Source of the DNA: Anagrus nilaparvatae
Lineage: Eukaryota; Arthropoda; Insecta; Hymenoptera; Mymaridae
Reading direction: 5' to 3'
Length of the DNA stretch: 64,000 nt
Assembly (NCBI GenBank): GCA_022575985.1
Contig: JAKSXM010000288.1
Location: 4,553,501-4,617,500, forward strand
A model generated the notes under the pieces. It ran no database searches. It was not told the origin of the DNA and worked only from the letters and a program-made list of their open reading frames with translations. Both the position numbers and the translations under genes were made by a program. Positions 1 to 11,396 of this stretch are shown in pieces (the stretch's first letter is position 1; the number at the start of each line of letters is the position of its first letter).

Positions 1-1639
1 CAATAGCTTCATTCTCATATTTTAGATGACATTAAATTATTAAAATTATTCTGCATGGATATTTTTACTTGCTACGCTTGAATTTTGCTTTAATCGCTTG
101 AAAATTTAAACATTCTCAGCAAAGTTTCTTGTAGATTCAGGCTAAAAATAGTAATTTTAATTTTTTTGCTTGAATGTTCAAACAGTTTGCTTGAAAATTC
201 AAGCAGTTGTTCAAAACTTTGCTCATGGTATAGTTACAAAGATAAATATTAATTAAATTAAGAAATAAAATGTGAGAATCATCATAAAATTTCATGATTT
301 AATCCTCCATACAACAAAATAATGATTTTAAAATTCAAGCAAAATTCAAGCGGAGTAGCGACATTGTAATAAAACCTTTATATTATACACAATAAAAAAT
401 TTATAAAAATTATAATAAAAAACATTTGGCAAAAGAAAAATTAAAAAAATGCGATTTTATTATTAATTTTTTAAATTTAATTTTTTTTATGTAGAATCAC
501 AATATTTATTAAAATAATATTTATTAACATATTAATTACGCGTATTAAAATTGTTCCCTCAAATTCGAAAATAGGGGCCCTGATAAAACAGAACCATAAA
601 TTTCTGAGCCCTGGAGGCCCATTTAAACAAAGAGCAAGGATATTTTTTTTCACAATGTTAAACTCATCCATAAAACTAGGTCGCTATAATTTGGTATTCC
701 AATTACAAAGACCTTCCTATGTGAGTTCCTACCTACTCGGCACATCCATAAGATAAAATTTTAAATTAATGCAATTAAATGATCTACTCGGCAAATAAAC
801 GTCGGTTCCACTCGGCGCTAATAAGTAGTAGATTATCCTAAGATCTCCCCTTTTCATAAACTACCTACTCACTGCAGTGAAAAATAAATATATAGAAATT
901 AAATATTTGGTCATTTTTTATAACTTCAAATAAAGTTAATATTAATTAGAATAATATTTAGATACGTTTTTTATAAATATATATCTTGTTATATCCCCTT
1001 CACGATGTTTCAGCTAATTTTTATTTAGTTTTTCAGAAAGCCCTCACTTTTACACACATTTCACACGTGTTTTCTTGAAAAAATATAATTATTTATGCAA
1101 GGAAATTGTAAAAAAATTAAAGACCTTTCAAAAAAAGTTTTGATAAGTTAATTTTTTATCTTATCTTTTGTTTTAAATAGACCTATATTTCTATGAATTC
1201 AATTAGTAAATTATTTTTAAATTATAAATATTTATTTCTTACATTAAAGTAATAATTATTTCGGAAGTGAAAAATATGAAAAATAAAATTTTAGACAATA
1301 CAGATATTTCTTAAAAAAGAAACCATAGTTCAAAATAGTTTACCACTTTACAATGGTATAGACAGATATATTCAATTTGCTCGATTAGTCGATAAATTCA
1401 TAACATAATTGAAAATATGTTATTTTTTTGGAAAATAGTTTTAAGATTTTTAAAGCCTTAAAACCAAATAAATAATAAATTGTTAATCAAAAATTGGTCC
1501 AACTTTTTAAGAAAAAAAGTTTTTTTTTTATTAAGCAAACAATCTTGCTATCAAAATTAAAAAAATATAAATATAAATAAATATATTGAAATCTAACTTT
1601 ACCTAAATGCATTATTTAGGTAAAGTTTGTTACTTTAAA

Positions 1640-1900
1640 ACAAAGAAAATGAGACCACTTGCGTGGTAATTGGTTGATTTCTTAAAAAGTTTTTTGGGTG
1701 CTACGTAGTTTTTAAAAATGGGTAAAAAATGGCTACTTTGAATGATGATATCTCTGAACCTACATATCCAAAATAAAAAAGTTTTAGTGCAAAATGGTAG
1801 TCTTTTGATAAATATTAAGTGTGCCAAATATCAGGGGATTTGATCGAGTACTTTCGGATTTAGCAATTTTAAGGGTGATTCTTAAACAAATTTTGACCCA
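1640..1900. repeat. Dispersed repeat, about 260 bp (copy 1)
   Basis: The sequence resembles 33165-33400 throughout, sharing blocks such as 'gtgtggtaat'-like, 'aataaaaaagttt' and 'tttcggatttagcaatt'. It lies inside a part of duplication copy A that has no counterpart in copy C, so it was probably inserted there. No terminal repeats or coding capacity are visible, and a short minus-strand open frame across it is not supported as a gene. Confidence 0.6.
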
Positions 1901-1979
1901 TTTTTTTAAGAGAATTAATACCCGAATATAATAATTTATACTAATACAAATTAGTCAATGATTATTTGATACATTGATA

Positions 1980-2345
1980 ATCATTCAATCATGGCATTCT
2001 TATTAATCCAATCACGATAATAGGCAATTTCAGTAAAAACTGCTGGGTAATCAATTTCACCACAATTTTTGCCCAAGCACTAATACCAGCTAATCTTCCT
2101 ACAATTATTAGAGGAACTCTCCAGAATCGTCAGAGCATACAGCTCTCTTTTTGTCTCCATAATAAGCAGCGCAAGTCTGACCATCTGATACTTCTAAGAG
2201 TATTTTATCATATGCTTTTTTATTTCGGCTTTTTTTAAATTCAGTGTAAAAATGTTGAAAAAAACTTTTCTTCCCCAACTAATCAAAGTTCCTGGAACTG
2301 ATTCTTCGTTTTTATCAAATAGAGAGATTGGCTTCGTATTTTCTA
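1980..2345 (-). pseudogene. Serine protease pseudogene, C-terminal remnant
   Basis: Read on the minus strand, this matches the last third of the protease gene at 24875-26001, including the region around the catalytic serine and the C-terminal tail. It has small indels that break the frame around the serine motif. An early stop replaces the final residues. Homology ends abruptly near 2345, so exon 1 and the His and Asp parts of the catalytic triad are missing. The sequence immediately upstream (2346-2460) matches 27520-27640, downstream of the intact gene's exon 1 in minus orientation. The loss is therefore an internal deletion of about 2.2 kb that removed the 5' half and promoter. It cannot encode an active enzyme. 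Confidence 0.85.
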
Positions 2346-2886
2346 GATTTTTGCTAACCATGTTTTTGCGCATGGGAAGTTTCCTGTAGAATATGATTTC
2401 GAGGTTTCAAAATTGATTAACACTACCCTTGCGCAATTCTGCGTTTTGTTTATTCTAAGCTTTTTTGTATCACTTTTTATCGACAAAGGAACTTCGCGGC
2501 TTTACATAAAGTTAAAAAATAAAGAATAAAAATAACCAGTTGAAGATGTCAGCAAGAAATAAAAAATAATAAATATAATAAATGATGCTTCCTTGTAATG
2601 AGAAAATTAAAAAATTAACTGATTGTAAAAATAAATATGTAAAAATAAATAAGGTATTTTATAAGTTAATCTTATTCCATTGAATTCATGTGTATTAATA
2701 CAGACAATTTATTTAATTTTGATAATTAATACATTTAAATTATAAAATTTTTGAAAACGCATTGCATTAATAATTTTATCAGCAAAAATAATATGTTGAT
2801 GTTTTTCGAGATTTTACAATTATATTATGAATAAAAAAAATTATGCAAATTAGGAATTGTAGAAAACAGACTTTTTTAGACTAGTA

Positions 2887-4829
2887 TTAAATTCCAGTAT
2901 GGTTTTTAATCCAATCTCGATAATAAGAAACTTCTGTATATACTCCTGGAAAATAAGGTAATCCACATTCATTACCATGTGAAGTAATACCTGCTAATCT
3001 ACCCTCAATCGCAAGCGGACCGCCAGAATCACCAGAACAAGTATCTACTCCACCTTTGCCATAAAAACCAGCACAAATATTACTTTTTGATATACCACCA
3101 TATCTTTTGTAAGCATCATTGCATAGTGATTTGTCAACTATTGGAACTTCAGCTTTGTATAAAGTCAGAGATGGAATATTATAATTGCCTTTTTTCCCCC
3201 ATCCAGAAATAGTAGCCATAGTACCGGGTTTTATGTCTTCATTTGCATTAAAAAGTGAAATAGACTTCGCATTGTTGTTGAAATTCAAAGATTTTGATAA
3301 TTTAAGTATGCAAATATCATTAACTATTTTTTTTGCATTATAATTTTCATGTTTTATAATTTTTTCTACATAACGAACTTGACCTAAAAATAGCCAATAA
3401 TCTGAACCAGCACGTACAATTACTGATGAGGCATTCATTCCGCAGCAATGTGCAGCAGTTAGTATATAATCTTTTGAGATAATGACACCACCACAAAAAG
3501 GTAACGTAAAAATAAATTTTTTTTGTTCTAGAACGACTTGATAAGGATACTCATCTATTGTTGCTGGATAGCCATGCCAAATCTTGTTAGTTGGATAGAG
3601 TTTACTTGCTTCCATAGAATTTACTGCAAATAATGGTTATTTTAATATAAATAAAAAAGATTATGTTTTTTAATTATAACTAGACTATAGCGGGCTCACG
3701 TTGTTCGCCCGCATTATAATTTCCCCTGAGCTTTATTAAAAAAATATCAAAGAAATATAGGTTATAACCTATAAAGAAAATAGAAAAATTCAAATTTGTA
3801 AACAAACAATTTGATTGGTCTTTATATTGTCCACAAGATGGCGGCCCCCATAAAGCCCATCAATTTTTATATAATAGATTTGCAGTTAAAAAAATAATAA
3901 TAAAGAGGGAATTTGAGAGCAAAGTATGCAGTTGAGTAGTATATTTTGAAACTGGTATAGGTATGAGTCGATATAAAAATTTATACGATTTTTACCAAGA
4001 GAGCTTTAAAATTGGGAAAATTCATATTTTATTTATTTAAAAAAAAAAACAAGCTGAGCCAAATATGACTTCTTTTGTGGAGTGACTCATTTTTTAACAG
4101 GATTTACTTACAAGAACTTTTCAATAATAGAGAATACTATCAGTATTTGAATTTTGCTTGAATTTTTAATTTCAAAGAATTCGCTTGAATATTAAAACAA
4201 AATGCTTAAAAATTCAAGCAAATTCTTAGAAATTAAAAAGACAAGCACAATTCAAATGCAGCAGCTCTACAGAGTAGACTCTTTGTGATGCTTTAATTTC
4301 AGAAAATTAAAAAAAAATTGAAAATATCCACTTCTGTTAAATCTGACAAGTCTAGACTATTTAAATCAAAATTCTGCTTGGCTTATATTGAAATGCATTT
4401 AATTTTAGATGGTGGAACCGTAAAAAATTTCTATAAATCCTTTCAGTAATAGATTAAAGCTATTGGTTTAATAAATAGAAGTTTAAAAGTTTTAAATAAA
4501 TTGCTTTACTTTATAATGAAAGCGCTTATCAAAATATTTTATATGTAACATGAACCATGTAGAATTTTGAACTCCATTCCCAATATCTAAATTTCTCAGT
4601 ATTTATTGCTTTAAGCAAATTTTTTCTATATATTATTTTTTTAATTTTAGATGCTCTTTGACAAATTATGATAAATACGATTCAAATATCTTAATAGCTA
4701 CAAAATATGCTTCATGGAGTTTGCAAAAAGGCTCCTTAAACAATATAAAAGTGACAAAATTTTAAAAGAAAAAAAATATAATTTACCAATTACGATTGCC
4801 CAAAAATAAAAAAACAATAATTTCAGCAT
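2887..4829 (-). CDS. Secreted trypsin-like S1 serine protease (two exons)
   Basis: Exon 1 is 4787-4829 and exon 2 is 2887-3623, joined by a phase-1 intron; the product is about 259 residues. Exon 1 encodes a signal peptide (MLKLLFFYFWAIVI) in the same phase and length as exon 1 of the two paralogues, which is why the start lies upstream of the internal Met at 3615. A short propeptide ends in NK, followed by IWHG where most family members have IVGG. The triad is complete: His in TAAHC, Asp in NDICILK, Ser in GDSGGPL. Asp lies six residues before the serine (DTCSGDS) and Gly at 216 and 226 (HG; PGVY) are kept, so cleavage after Lys or Arg is expected. An extra cysteine pair (AHCC and DIC) is present. 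Digestive, immune or venom roles are all possible; the sequence does not choose between them. Confidence 0.87.
4357..4470. repeat. Fragment of the 39.9-kb palindromic element
   Basis: The run containing 'caaaattctgcttggct' through 'agctattggtttaataaa' follows the arm of the foldback element at 39864-40593 with scattered substitutions. It lacks the element's TTAA-flanked ends, so it is an old partial copy inside the first protease gene's intron-proximal upstream region. Confidence 0.55.
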
Positions 4830-5892
4830 TTTCACAAAATTAAATTTCACTTTGACTACTTTCTAAAATGATTACTATTTTTATGACTTCATTTATACTT
4901 CTCAGTCGTATTTATATTAGTTTTAGACAATATTAGATTCCCTTATCTACTCCTCATAAATTCAATAAGAAGAATCGATGATTGTAATATAAATGATATT
5001 GTAAAATTTATCATGCGTAAATATTTTGTATGAAAAAATACACACCGTGTACTAAGCCATTTGATTTCCCGACAAAGTCCTCTGATTGGGCTAATTTTTG
5101 GAAATTGTTTTTGTCTAAAGTAATATTTCTCCAATGTCTAGCCTACTTGGTGTAAATCTGTATAAATTGAACCCTAATTAGGGAATTTTTTATTTTATTG
5201 CAGTTTTGTTAATATTTTGTTAACGTCATACTAAAGTCAAATTTGTCGGTAAAATTTTTAAAAATGTACTTTTGCTTTTCTACGCTTTAGAAAATAAAAA
5301 AAAATTATTTTAGGCTTTAAAGTATAATTTTTGCAAGGGAATGAATCAATATGAAGCTACAAATGTTATTAGGAACGGAATAACTACATTTTACAAATTT
5401 AAAACTCAGTCGGTAATCCAATGTTAAAAACATAGGGGTTAAGGATGATCTTAACACTGCCAGTCAGAAGATTATTAAAAACAATTTCTGAATAATTTCT
5501 ATGTTGTAAAACTTTTCACTGAATTAGAATTTGATATGTTTTTCAAAATTTTACCCCTGGATGGATTAATTTGCTATTTTATTCAAGTCTTACAAATCTG
5601 AATCTCTCCAATTTCATACGAATTAAAAAATAAATCAAAGACATTCCTCAATTGCTCCAAGTTTTAGGAAACTTTAAATTATGCATGTGTTGACAATTTC
5701 CCAAAAAATTATTCATTCTAATTAATGGATTTATAAACTAAATAATATAAAAGTAATAAAGAGTTTCTAAGTTTTTATTTTTCCTAATTTTTTTGGTAGC
5801 TGTAAAATTTATTATAATAACTGGAATTCAATAATGAGTATTTACTTTTTGCTCATTAGTATTTATTTTGTTACTTTTTAGAATTGATTACA
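4830..5892. other. Intergenic, AT-rich, no gene seen
   Basis: About 1.06 kb upstream of the protease start. It contains poly-A/T runs and no open frame with family features; a 63-residue minus-strand frame at 4943-5134 has no recognisable motif. The protease promoter should lie in the first few hundred bases, but I cannot identify a convincing TATA box in such AT-rich sequence. Confidence 0.5.
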
Positions 5893-8800
5893 ATATGAGC
5901 AATTATTTTAAAAGTGCTACTTAATTTGAGCCTGGAATCGTAATTTTTTTTTTTAGGGCACATCGATATGACCCATGTTTTCAGTTAGTTTGAACCTTCA
6001 GAAAACCGAAAAAAATCGTGAACAAGAAATCGGCGATAGGTGCCAAAAAGATTTTTTCACTTTTATGTCAGAAACCGTGTTTTTCGTATCTGAGCTACCC
6101 CAAATTTTCAAAATAACTTTTTAGGTAAAGTAAATTTTAAAAAATAGATAAAAAAAATATGATTGCCAGGGAAAAACCACTCCATAAGAAAAAAAAACTT
6201 ACCTTTTTACGATGAAATTTAGCAAAGTTATCGTCAATTTAAAATTTTGCTCAAATTCGTCTGAAAAAAGATTGAAATTTTATTGAAAAAAACCTGTTTC
6301 TGAACTTTAAAAATGCATTACTCGCTTGATTTTCATCGTAAAATAATAAATTTTTTTTTAAATCAATTAATTTTTCCCTGAGTATTCATTTCTTCAAGAA
6401 AGAAATCATTTTTATTGACAAAATTTTAATTTTTAGGTCAAAAACAGTGTTAAGTAAATTTTGCTACACTGAAAAAAAAATCCGCTTGCGGCAAGCGGAA
6501 TTCCGCTTGACGCAAGCGGATTTTTTTTTTTTGTTTAAACCATTGCAAATGGCTTGAAACGTAAAAAAAAACCTTAAAAATATTATTTTTTTGAACTCAA
6601 AACTTCATAAAACTGAATTTTAAAGCTCAAAAGTTAAAAAAATCTTTTTAAAAATAAAGATTACTTATTTAGCTTTTAAAACTTTTTTAAGTGGAATTAT
6701 TATTGAAAGGTAATAATAAAAGGTTGAATAAAATATATTTCATTAATTACTAGCTTCAGAAATTACCGAAAACAGCTGAAAACAACTCAAAACCTAAATT
6801 AACCAATTTTGGATCATTTTTAAAATAACCAAATCAGTCTTGTTTTTAATGATTTTGTTTATTACTAATTTTTACTTTTTACAGATTTTTTTATTATTTA
6901 CTTTAATTGTACATATTTTAAAGTATTATTTTTCTGTTAAAAATAATTTTTCTTTTAATTTTAAGCGTCTTAGAACAGTTAAATATTGGTTTTTTTAAAA
7001 ATTCATAGACTTGCGATGGTAGCGATCTTACTCGACACAAAAAAAAATTGAACACATCACTTTTAAACACCTAAATTAAAACATACAAAACTCAACACAC
7101 AATATTTTTTACACTAATTATTGCACACGAATTAAATTAAACACAAAATGTTCAGCTCATTTTATTTGACACAAATTCAAAACAAAAAACTAAAATTTAA
7201 TTACGTGTCAAAAAAATTTGTGTTGGATTTAAATGGTGTGGAAAAAATAGTGTTAAAAAATAATGCGTGTTGAGTTTTGTGTGTTTTAGTCTTGTGTTCA
7301 ATTTTTTTCGTGTTGAATAAGATCGCTACCCTTAGGATTTTTCTAGCAGATTCAAATGATGTTATAGATTGGACTAAAAGACGTATTCCCTAGTAATTTT
7401 TAATTCTAGTAGAATTCGAACTCCCTATTTATTTTAATATTTTAATATGCTTTGCAGGAGAAAAATTCATTTTTTAAGTTTTTTAGGGTACCAGTTATGA
7501 GGGGACCAATTTTTAAAAGTTTTGCAGTCTTCAAGAAAAAATTTTCTGAATAATATTTGCAAGAATTACTTACATATTTTTTCCTCGAGATTTCGTTGAA
7601 AGCACTATAGTTTTTTTATCTGGGGTTTTCCTTTGCCATAAAATCTTTAGTTTCTATTTTTACTAGCTTTGTCCAATCTTATATATATTTGTATTAGTAC
7701 CCCATTTGAGCCTAAAGAGTTTGAAATATTTAAAATTATCTTTAATAAATAAATAGATAGGAAAAAACTGCTTTAAAAAATGCGAAATAGTTTCGTCTGA
7801 AGATGAAAATTCACTGACTTATCAAATTTTTAAGTTATTGTGCTTCAAGTAACGTGTAATTGAGATTGTAGGAGAATTATTGCAAAATCTTTAATTAACG
7901 ATAACTCGTTTATTAAAAAACAAAAAGTTTTAGCATTTTTTCGAGTGGTTTTTCCCTGACTATTTATTTATTAAAGATAATTTTAAATATTTCAAACCCT
8001 TTAAGCTCAAATGGGCTACCAATGCAAAATATATAAGATTGGACAAAACCAGTAAAAATAGAAACAAAAGATTTTATGGCTAAGGAAAACAACAGATAAA
8101 AAAACTAGTGGTTTCATCGAATTTCCGAGGAAAAAATATATAAGTAACTCTTGCAAATATTATTCAGAAAATTTTTCCTTGAAGACTGCGAAACTTTTAA
8201 AAATTGGTACCCTCATAATTGGTACCTTAAAAAACTAAATGAATGAATTTTTCTCCTGTAAAGCGTAGTAAAATGTTAAAATAAATAGTGAGTTTGAATT
8301 GTACGGGAAAAATTACTTGGGAATATACCTTTTAGTCCAGTTTATAACATCATTTGAATCTGCTAGAAAAATCTCAAGTCCATGAATTTTTCAAAAACCC
8401 AAATATTTAACATTTGAACTGATCTAAGACGTTAAAATAAATTAAAAGAAAAATTATTTTCAACAAAGATATTACTTCAGAATATATAAAATTAAAGTAA
8501 ATAATAAAAAATCTGTAAAAAAATTAGTAATAAACAAAATCTTTAAAAACGAGACTGATTTGGTTATTTTAAAAATGATCCAAAATTGGATAATTTAGGT
8601 TTGGAGTTGTTTTCAGATGTTTTCGGTAATTTCTGAAGCTAGTAATTAATGAAATATATTTTATTCAACCTTTTATTATTACCTTTCAATAATAATTCCA
8701 CTTAAAAAAGTTTTAAAAGCTAAATAAGTAATCTTTATTTTTAAAAAGATTTTTTTAACTTTTGAGCTTTAAAATTCAGTTTTATGAAGTTTTAAGTTCA

Positions 8801-9476
8801 AAAAAATAATATTTTTAAGGTTTTTTTTTACGTTTCAAGCCATTTGCAATGGTTTAAACAAAAAAAAAAAAATCCGCTTGCGGCAAGCGGAATTTTTTTT
8901 CAGTGTACTTATAGTTTTCAAAGGCTTTTGACCTAAAAATTGAAATTCGGTCAATCAAAATGATTTCTTTCTTGAAGAAATGAATTTGTAGGGAAAAATT
9001 AATCGATTTAAAAAAAAAATTATTATTTTACGATGAAAATCAAGCGAGTAATGCATGTTTAAAGTTCAGAAACAGGCTTTTTTTAATAAAATTTCAATCT
9101 TTTTTAAGACGAATTTAAGCAAAATCTTAAATTGACGATAACTTGGCTAAATTTCATCGTAAAAAGATAAGTTTTTTTTTCTTCTGGAGTGGTTTTTCCC
9201 TGGTAATCAGATTTTTTTATCTATTTTTTAAAATTTTCTTTACCTAAAAAGTTATTTTGAAAATTTGGGGTAGCTCAGATACGAAAAACACGGTTTTTGA
9301 CATAAAAGTGAAAAAATCTTGTTGGCACCTATTGCTGATTTCTTGTTCACGATTTTTTTCGGTTTTCTGAAGATTCAAACTAACTGAAAACACGGGTCAT
9401 ATTGATGTGCCCTAAAAAAAAAAAATTACGATTCCAGGCTCAAATTAAGTAGCACTTTTAAAATAATAGCTCATAT
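5893..9476. repeat. Giant imperfect palindrome (3.6 kb foldback)
   Basis: The left arm (5893 to about 7795) is the reverse complement of the right arm (about 7925-9476), with a spacer of roughly 130 bases. Outer ends pair as 'atatgagc...' with '...gctcatat'. Both arms carry the perfect short palindrome CCGCTTGCGGCAAGCGG (about 6482 and 8873); the left arm has an additional partial unit. The left arm is about 310 bases longer because a second element is inserted at 7018-7330. No protein-coding frame is visible. As RNA it would fold into a hairpin of more than 1.5 kb. Classification is open: foldback transposon, large MITE, or head-to-head duplication. Confidence 0.88.
7018..7330. mobile_element. 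Nested 313-bp palindromic MITE-like insertion
   Basis: The ends are inverted repeats: GGTAGCGATCTTACTCGACAC at the left and its near-complement ending GATCGCTACC at the right. The interior is also largely self-complementary (blocks of 'acacaaa' against 'tttgtgt'). The right arm of the surrounding giant palindrome (near 8375-8390) runs from 'attcatggacttgag' straight into 'atttttctagc' and has no insert, so it serves as the empty site. A clean target-site duplication is not obvious. Confidence 0.8.
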
Positions 9477-9760
9477 ATTAATTAAAACTTTCAGTATATT
9501 TGAATCTCTTGAGCACTAAAAAAAAGATATATTAGCCATAATTTCGAAAATTATTATTTATTTGACTCATCTAAATTTTGAATTTGGTTCATCATAGAGA
9601 AACCATAATGGTAGATAATAATTAAACCATAAAAAATCATGATAAACCATAATACCTATCATAAAGATAGGTGAAATATTGATTTCTGATTTTTTAGCAT
9701 TTTTGGTTCCGTTTTGAGATCCCAGAAAGCTAATAAACCGGTTTTTTAAACAAGTCCTAA

Positions 9761-9785
9761 TGTGTGTGTGTGTGTGTGTGTGTGT
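9761..9785. repeat. (TG)n microsatellite
   Basis: About twelve TG units lie immediately left of the palindromic element at 9788; 'gtgtgtatg' resumes just after that element at 10435. The element therefore landed in, or next to, the microsatellite. Confidence 0.85.
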
Positions 9786-9787
9786 AT

Positions 9788-10434
9788 TAGAGTGGACCTA
9801 AAATTGGAGTTTTAATAAAAACTTTGCTCCCCGGGTATTTTCGTGAACTTTTGATCATAAAAAGTCTCCAGCTCCAAGAATTTTGCTTTTGCTTTTCAAA
9901 AACGCGTGCCTTTAAGCACCTCAATTTTTCCATTGTAACATGGAAATTTTGACTTTTTAGCTTTTAAATTTTTTAAAAAGCTTGAAAAATGTTTTGAAAA
10001 GCTACTAATCGATGGAAAGTACTATTTAAATATTTATTTAACAATATCCAACCTCAAGTAGCCAAAAAACATATTTTTAAAGCGATTTTATCGGTAATAA
10101 ATGTAAAAAAATGCTCCATTTAAATTACATATAGAGAGCCATATTGTTTTAATAATAATTTTTTTTGTTTGGATATTGTTATTTAAATATTTAAATAGTA
10201 CTTTCCATCGATTAGCAGCTTTTTAAAACATTTTTCAAGCTTTGTAAAAAAATAGAAAGCTAAGAAGTCGAAATTCTCAAGTTATTCAATTGGAAAAATT
10301 GGGGTGCTTATAGGCACGCATTTTTTAAAATCAAAATCAAAATCCTTGGAGCTGGGGAGTTATTATGACCAAAGTTCACGAAAAAACCCGGAGAGCAAAG
10401 TTTTTCTTAAAACACCAATTGTAGGTCCACTCTA
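9788..10434. mobile_element. 647-bp palindromic MITE with TAGAGTGGACC ends
   Basis: The terminal inverted repeats begin TAGAGTGGACCTA and end TAGGTCCACTCTA, and the complementarity continues for about 280 bases in each arm. The centre (about 10080-10150) is unpaired. A TA is present at each outer end, compatible with a TA-targeting (Tc1/mariner-like) element, but it could equally be part of the repeat. There is no coding capacity. Confidence 0.8.
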
Positions 10435-10518
10435 GTGTGTATGTACATTGTACATTGTACACCTGCAACCGTTGAAACTTCATAACCATTTTATAATGGA
10501 CACAACCATTTTATAAAC

Positions 10519-11090
10519 TACTAATATCTAGAATTATCGTTTTTACAAGATATTTCCAATCTGAAATTAATTTTTTGAAAACGTTTGTCTCAAAATTTTT
10601 TCCACCAAAAAATATAAAAAACACCATTTTTTTTTTATTTTTGGACGTAATACCCATGTTTTTCCTTGAAAGTACTAATATCTAGAATAATCGTTTTTTC
10701 TCTATTTCTTGGATTTGATACTTAATTTTTTTAAATTCTTTCCTCAAAATTTTCGCCACTAAAAAATGTATGAAACACCAATATTTTTATCGTTTTGGAA
10801 GAACAACCTAATTTTCTTTATGAAAGCATTAATTTTAGATACATCATTTTTACTCAATTTCTGGTATTGGATAATTAATTTTTAAAAAATTTTTCTTTTA
10901 AATTTATTTAAATAATGTACATCATAATGTACTAAATTTTTTTAAATTATGTACTACAATATTTTGTTATTTTGTATAATCTTGTACAATAATCTTTCTA
11001 ATAAAAAAAAAAATAAAAAAAAAATAAAAAATACACCAATATGTTTTTTCTTGTTGGACATAGTACCTTATTTTTTATACAAAAGTTTTT
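10519..11090. repeat. Diverged tandem repeat, about 153-bp unit, three copies
   Basis: Units start at about 10519, 10672 and 10825. Each begins with 'ctaatatctaga'-like sequence, passes through a 'caaaattttt.ccac' block and an 'aacaccaatattttt' block, and ends near 'ggacgtaataccc'. The third copy is expanded by AT-rich sequence at about 10900-11010. Function unknown. Confidence 0.65.
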
Positions 11091-11396
11091 CTATTATTAA
11101 TTTTACAATAAAATAAATCTATCCTTGTGTTAAATGAATACAATTGTAAATGATTATTAATTAAAATATTACCCGAATTTAATTATTTAGCATTATTATT
11201 ATATTCTTTAGTTATCAATTCTGATTTTCACTTACCAATTAAACTTAGTACTTAAAATTGGAACTCATTCGTATAACTATATATGTATATACAGGCCATT
11301 TGCATTTCAGAATCTGCAATGTGAAAAATTGACTATATGGAGTCGTAAGCTCTTCTGAACTGAATTTGCTATAGTTTGTATTAAGCTCGTCAGTAT

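Larger units (their letters stand above)
110..2460. repeat. Segmental duplication, copy A (decayed)
   Basis: This block matches the stretch starting near 23065 base for base over long runs (for example 145-270 against 23095-23220). It carries the protease remnant at its right end. Relative to the 23-kb copy it has about 300 extra bases at roughly 728-1027, unrelated sequence at about 1440-1935 that includes a dispersed repeat, and a large deletion at about 2345. There the homology jumps from the equivalent of about 25275 to the equivalent of about 27520. Clusters of AATTCAAGC-type motifs (60-200, 330-350) also occur in the sister copy and elsewhere in the window. Confidence 0.8.
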
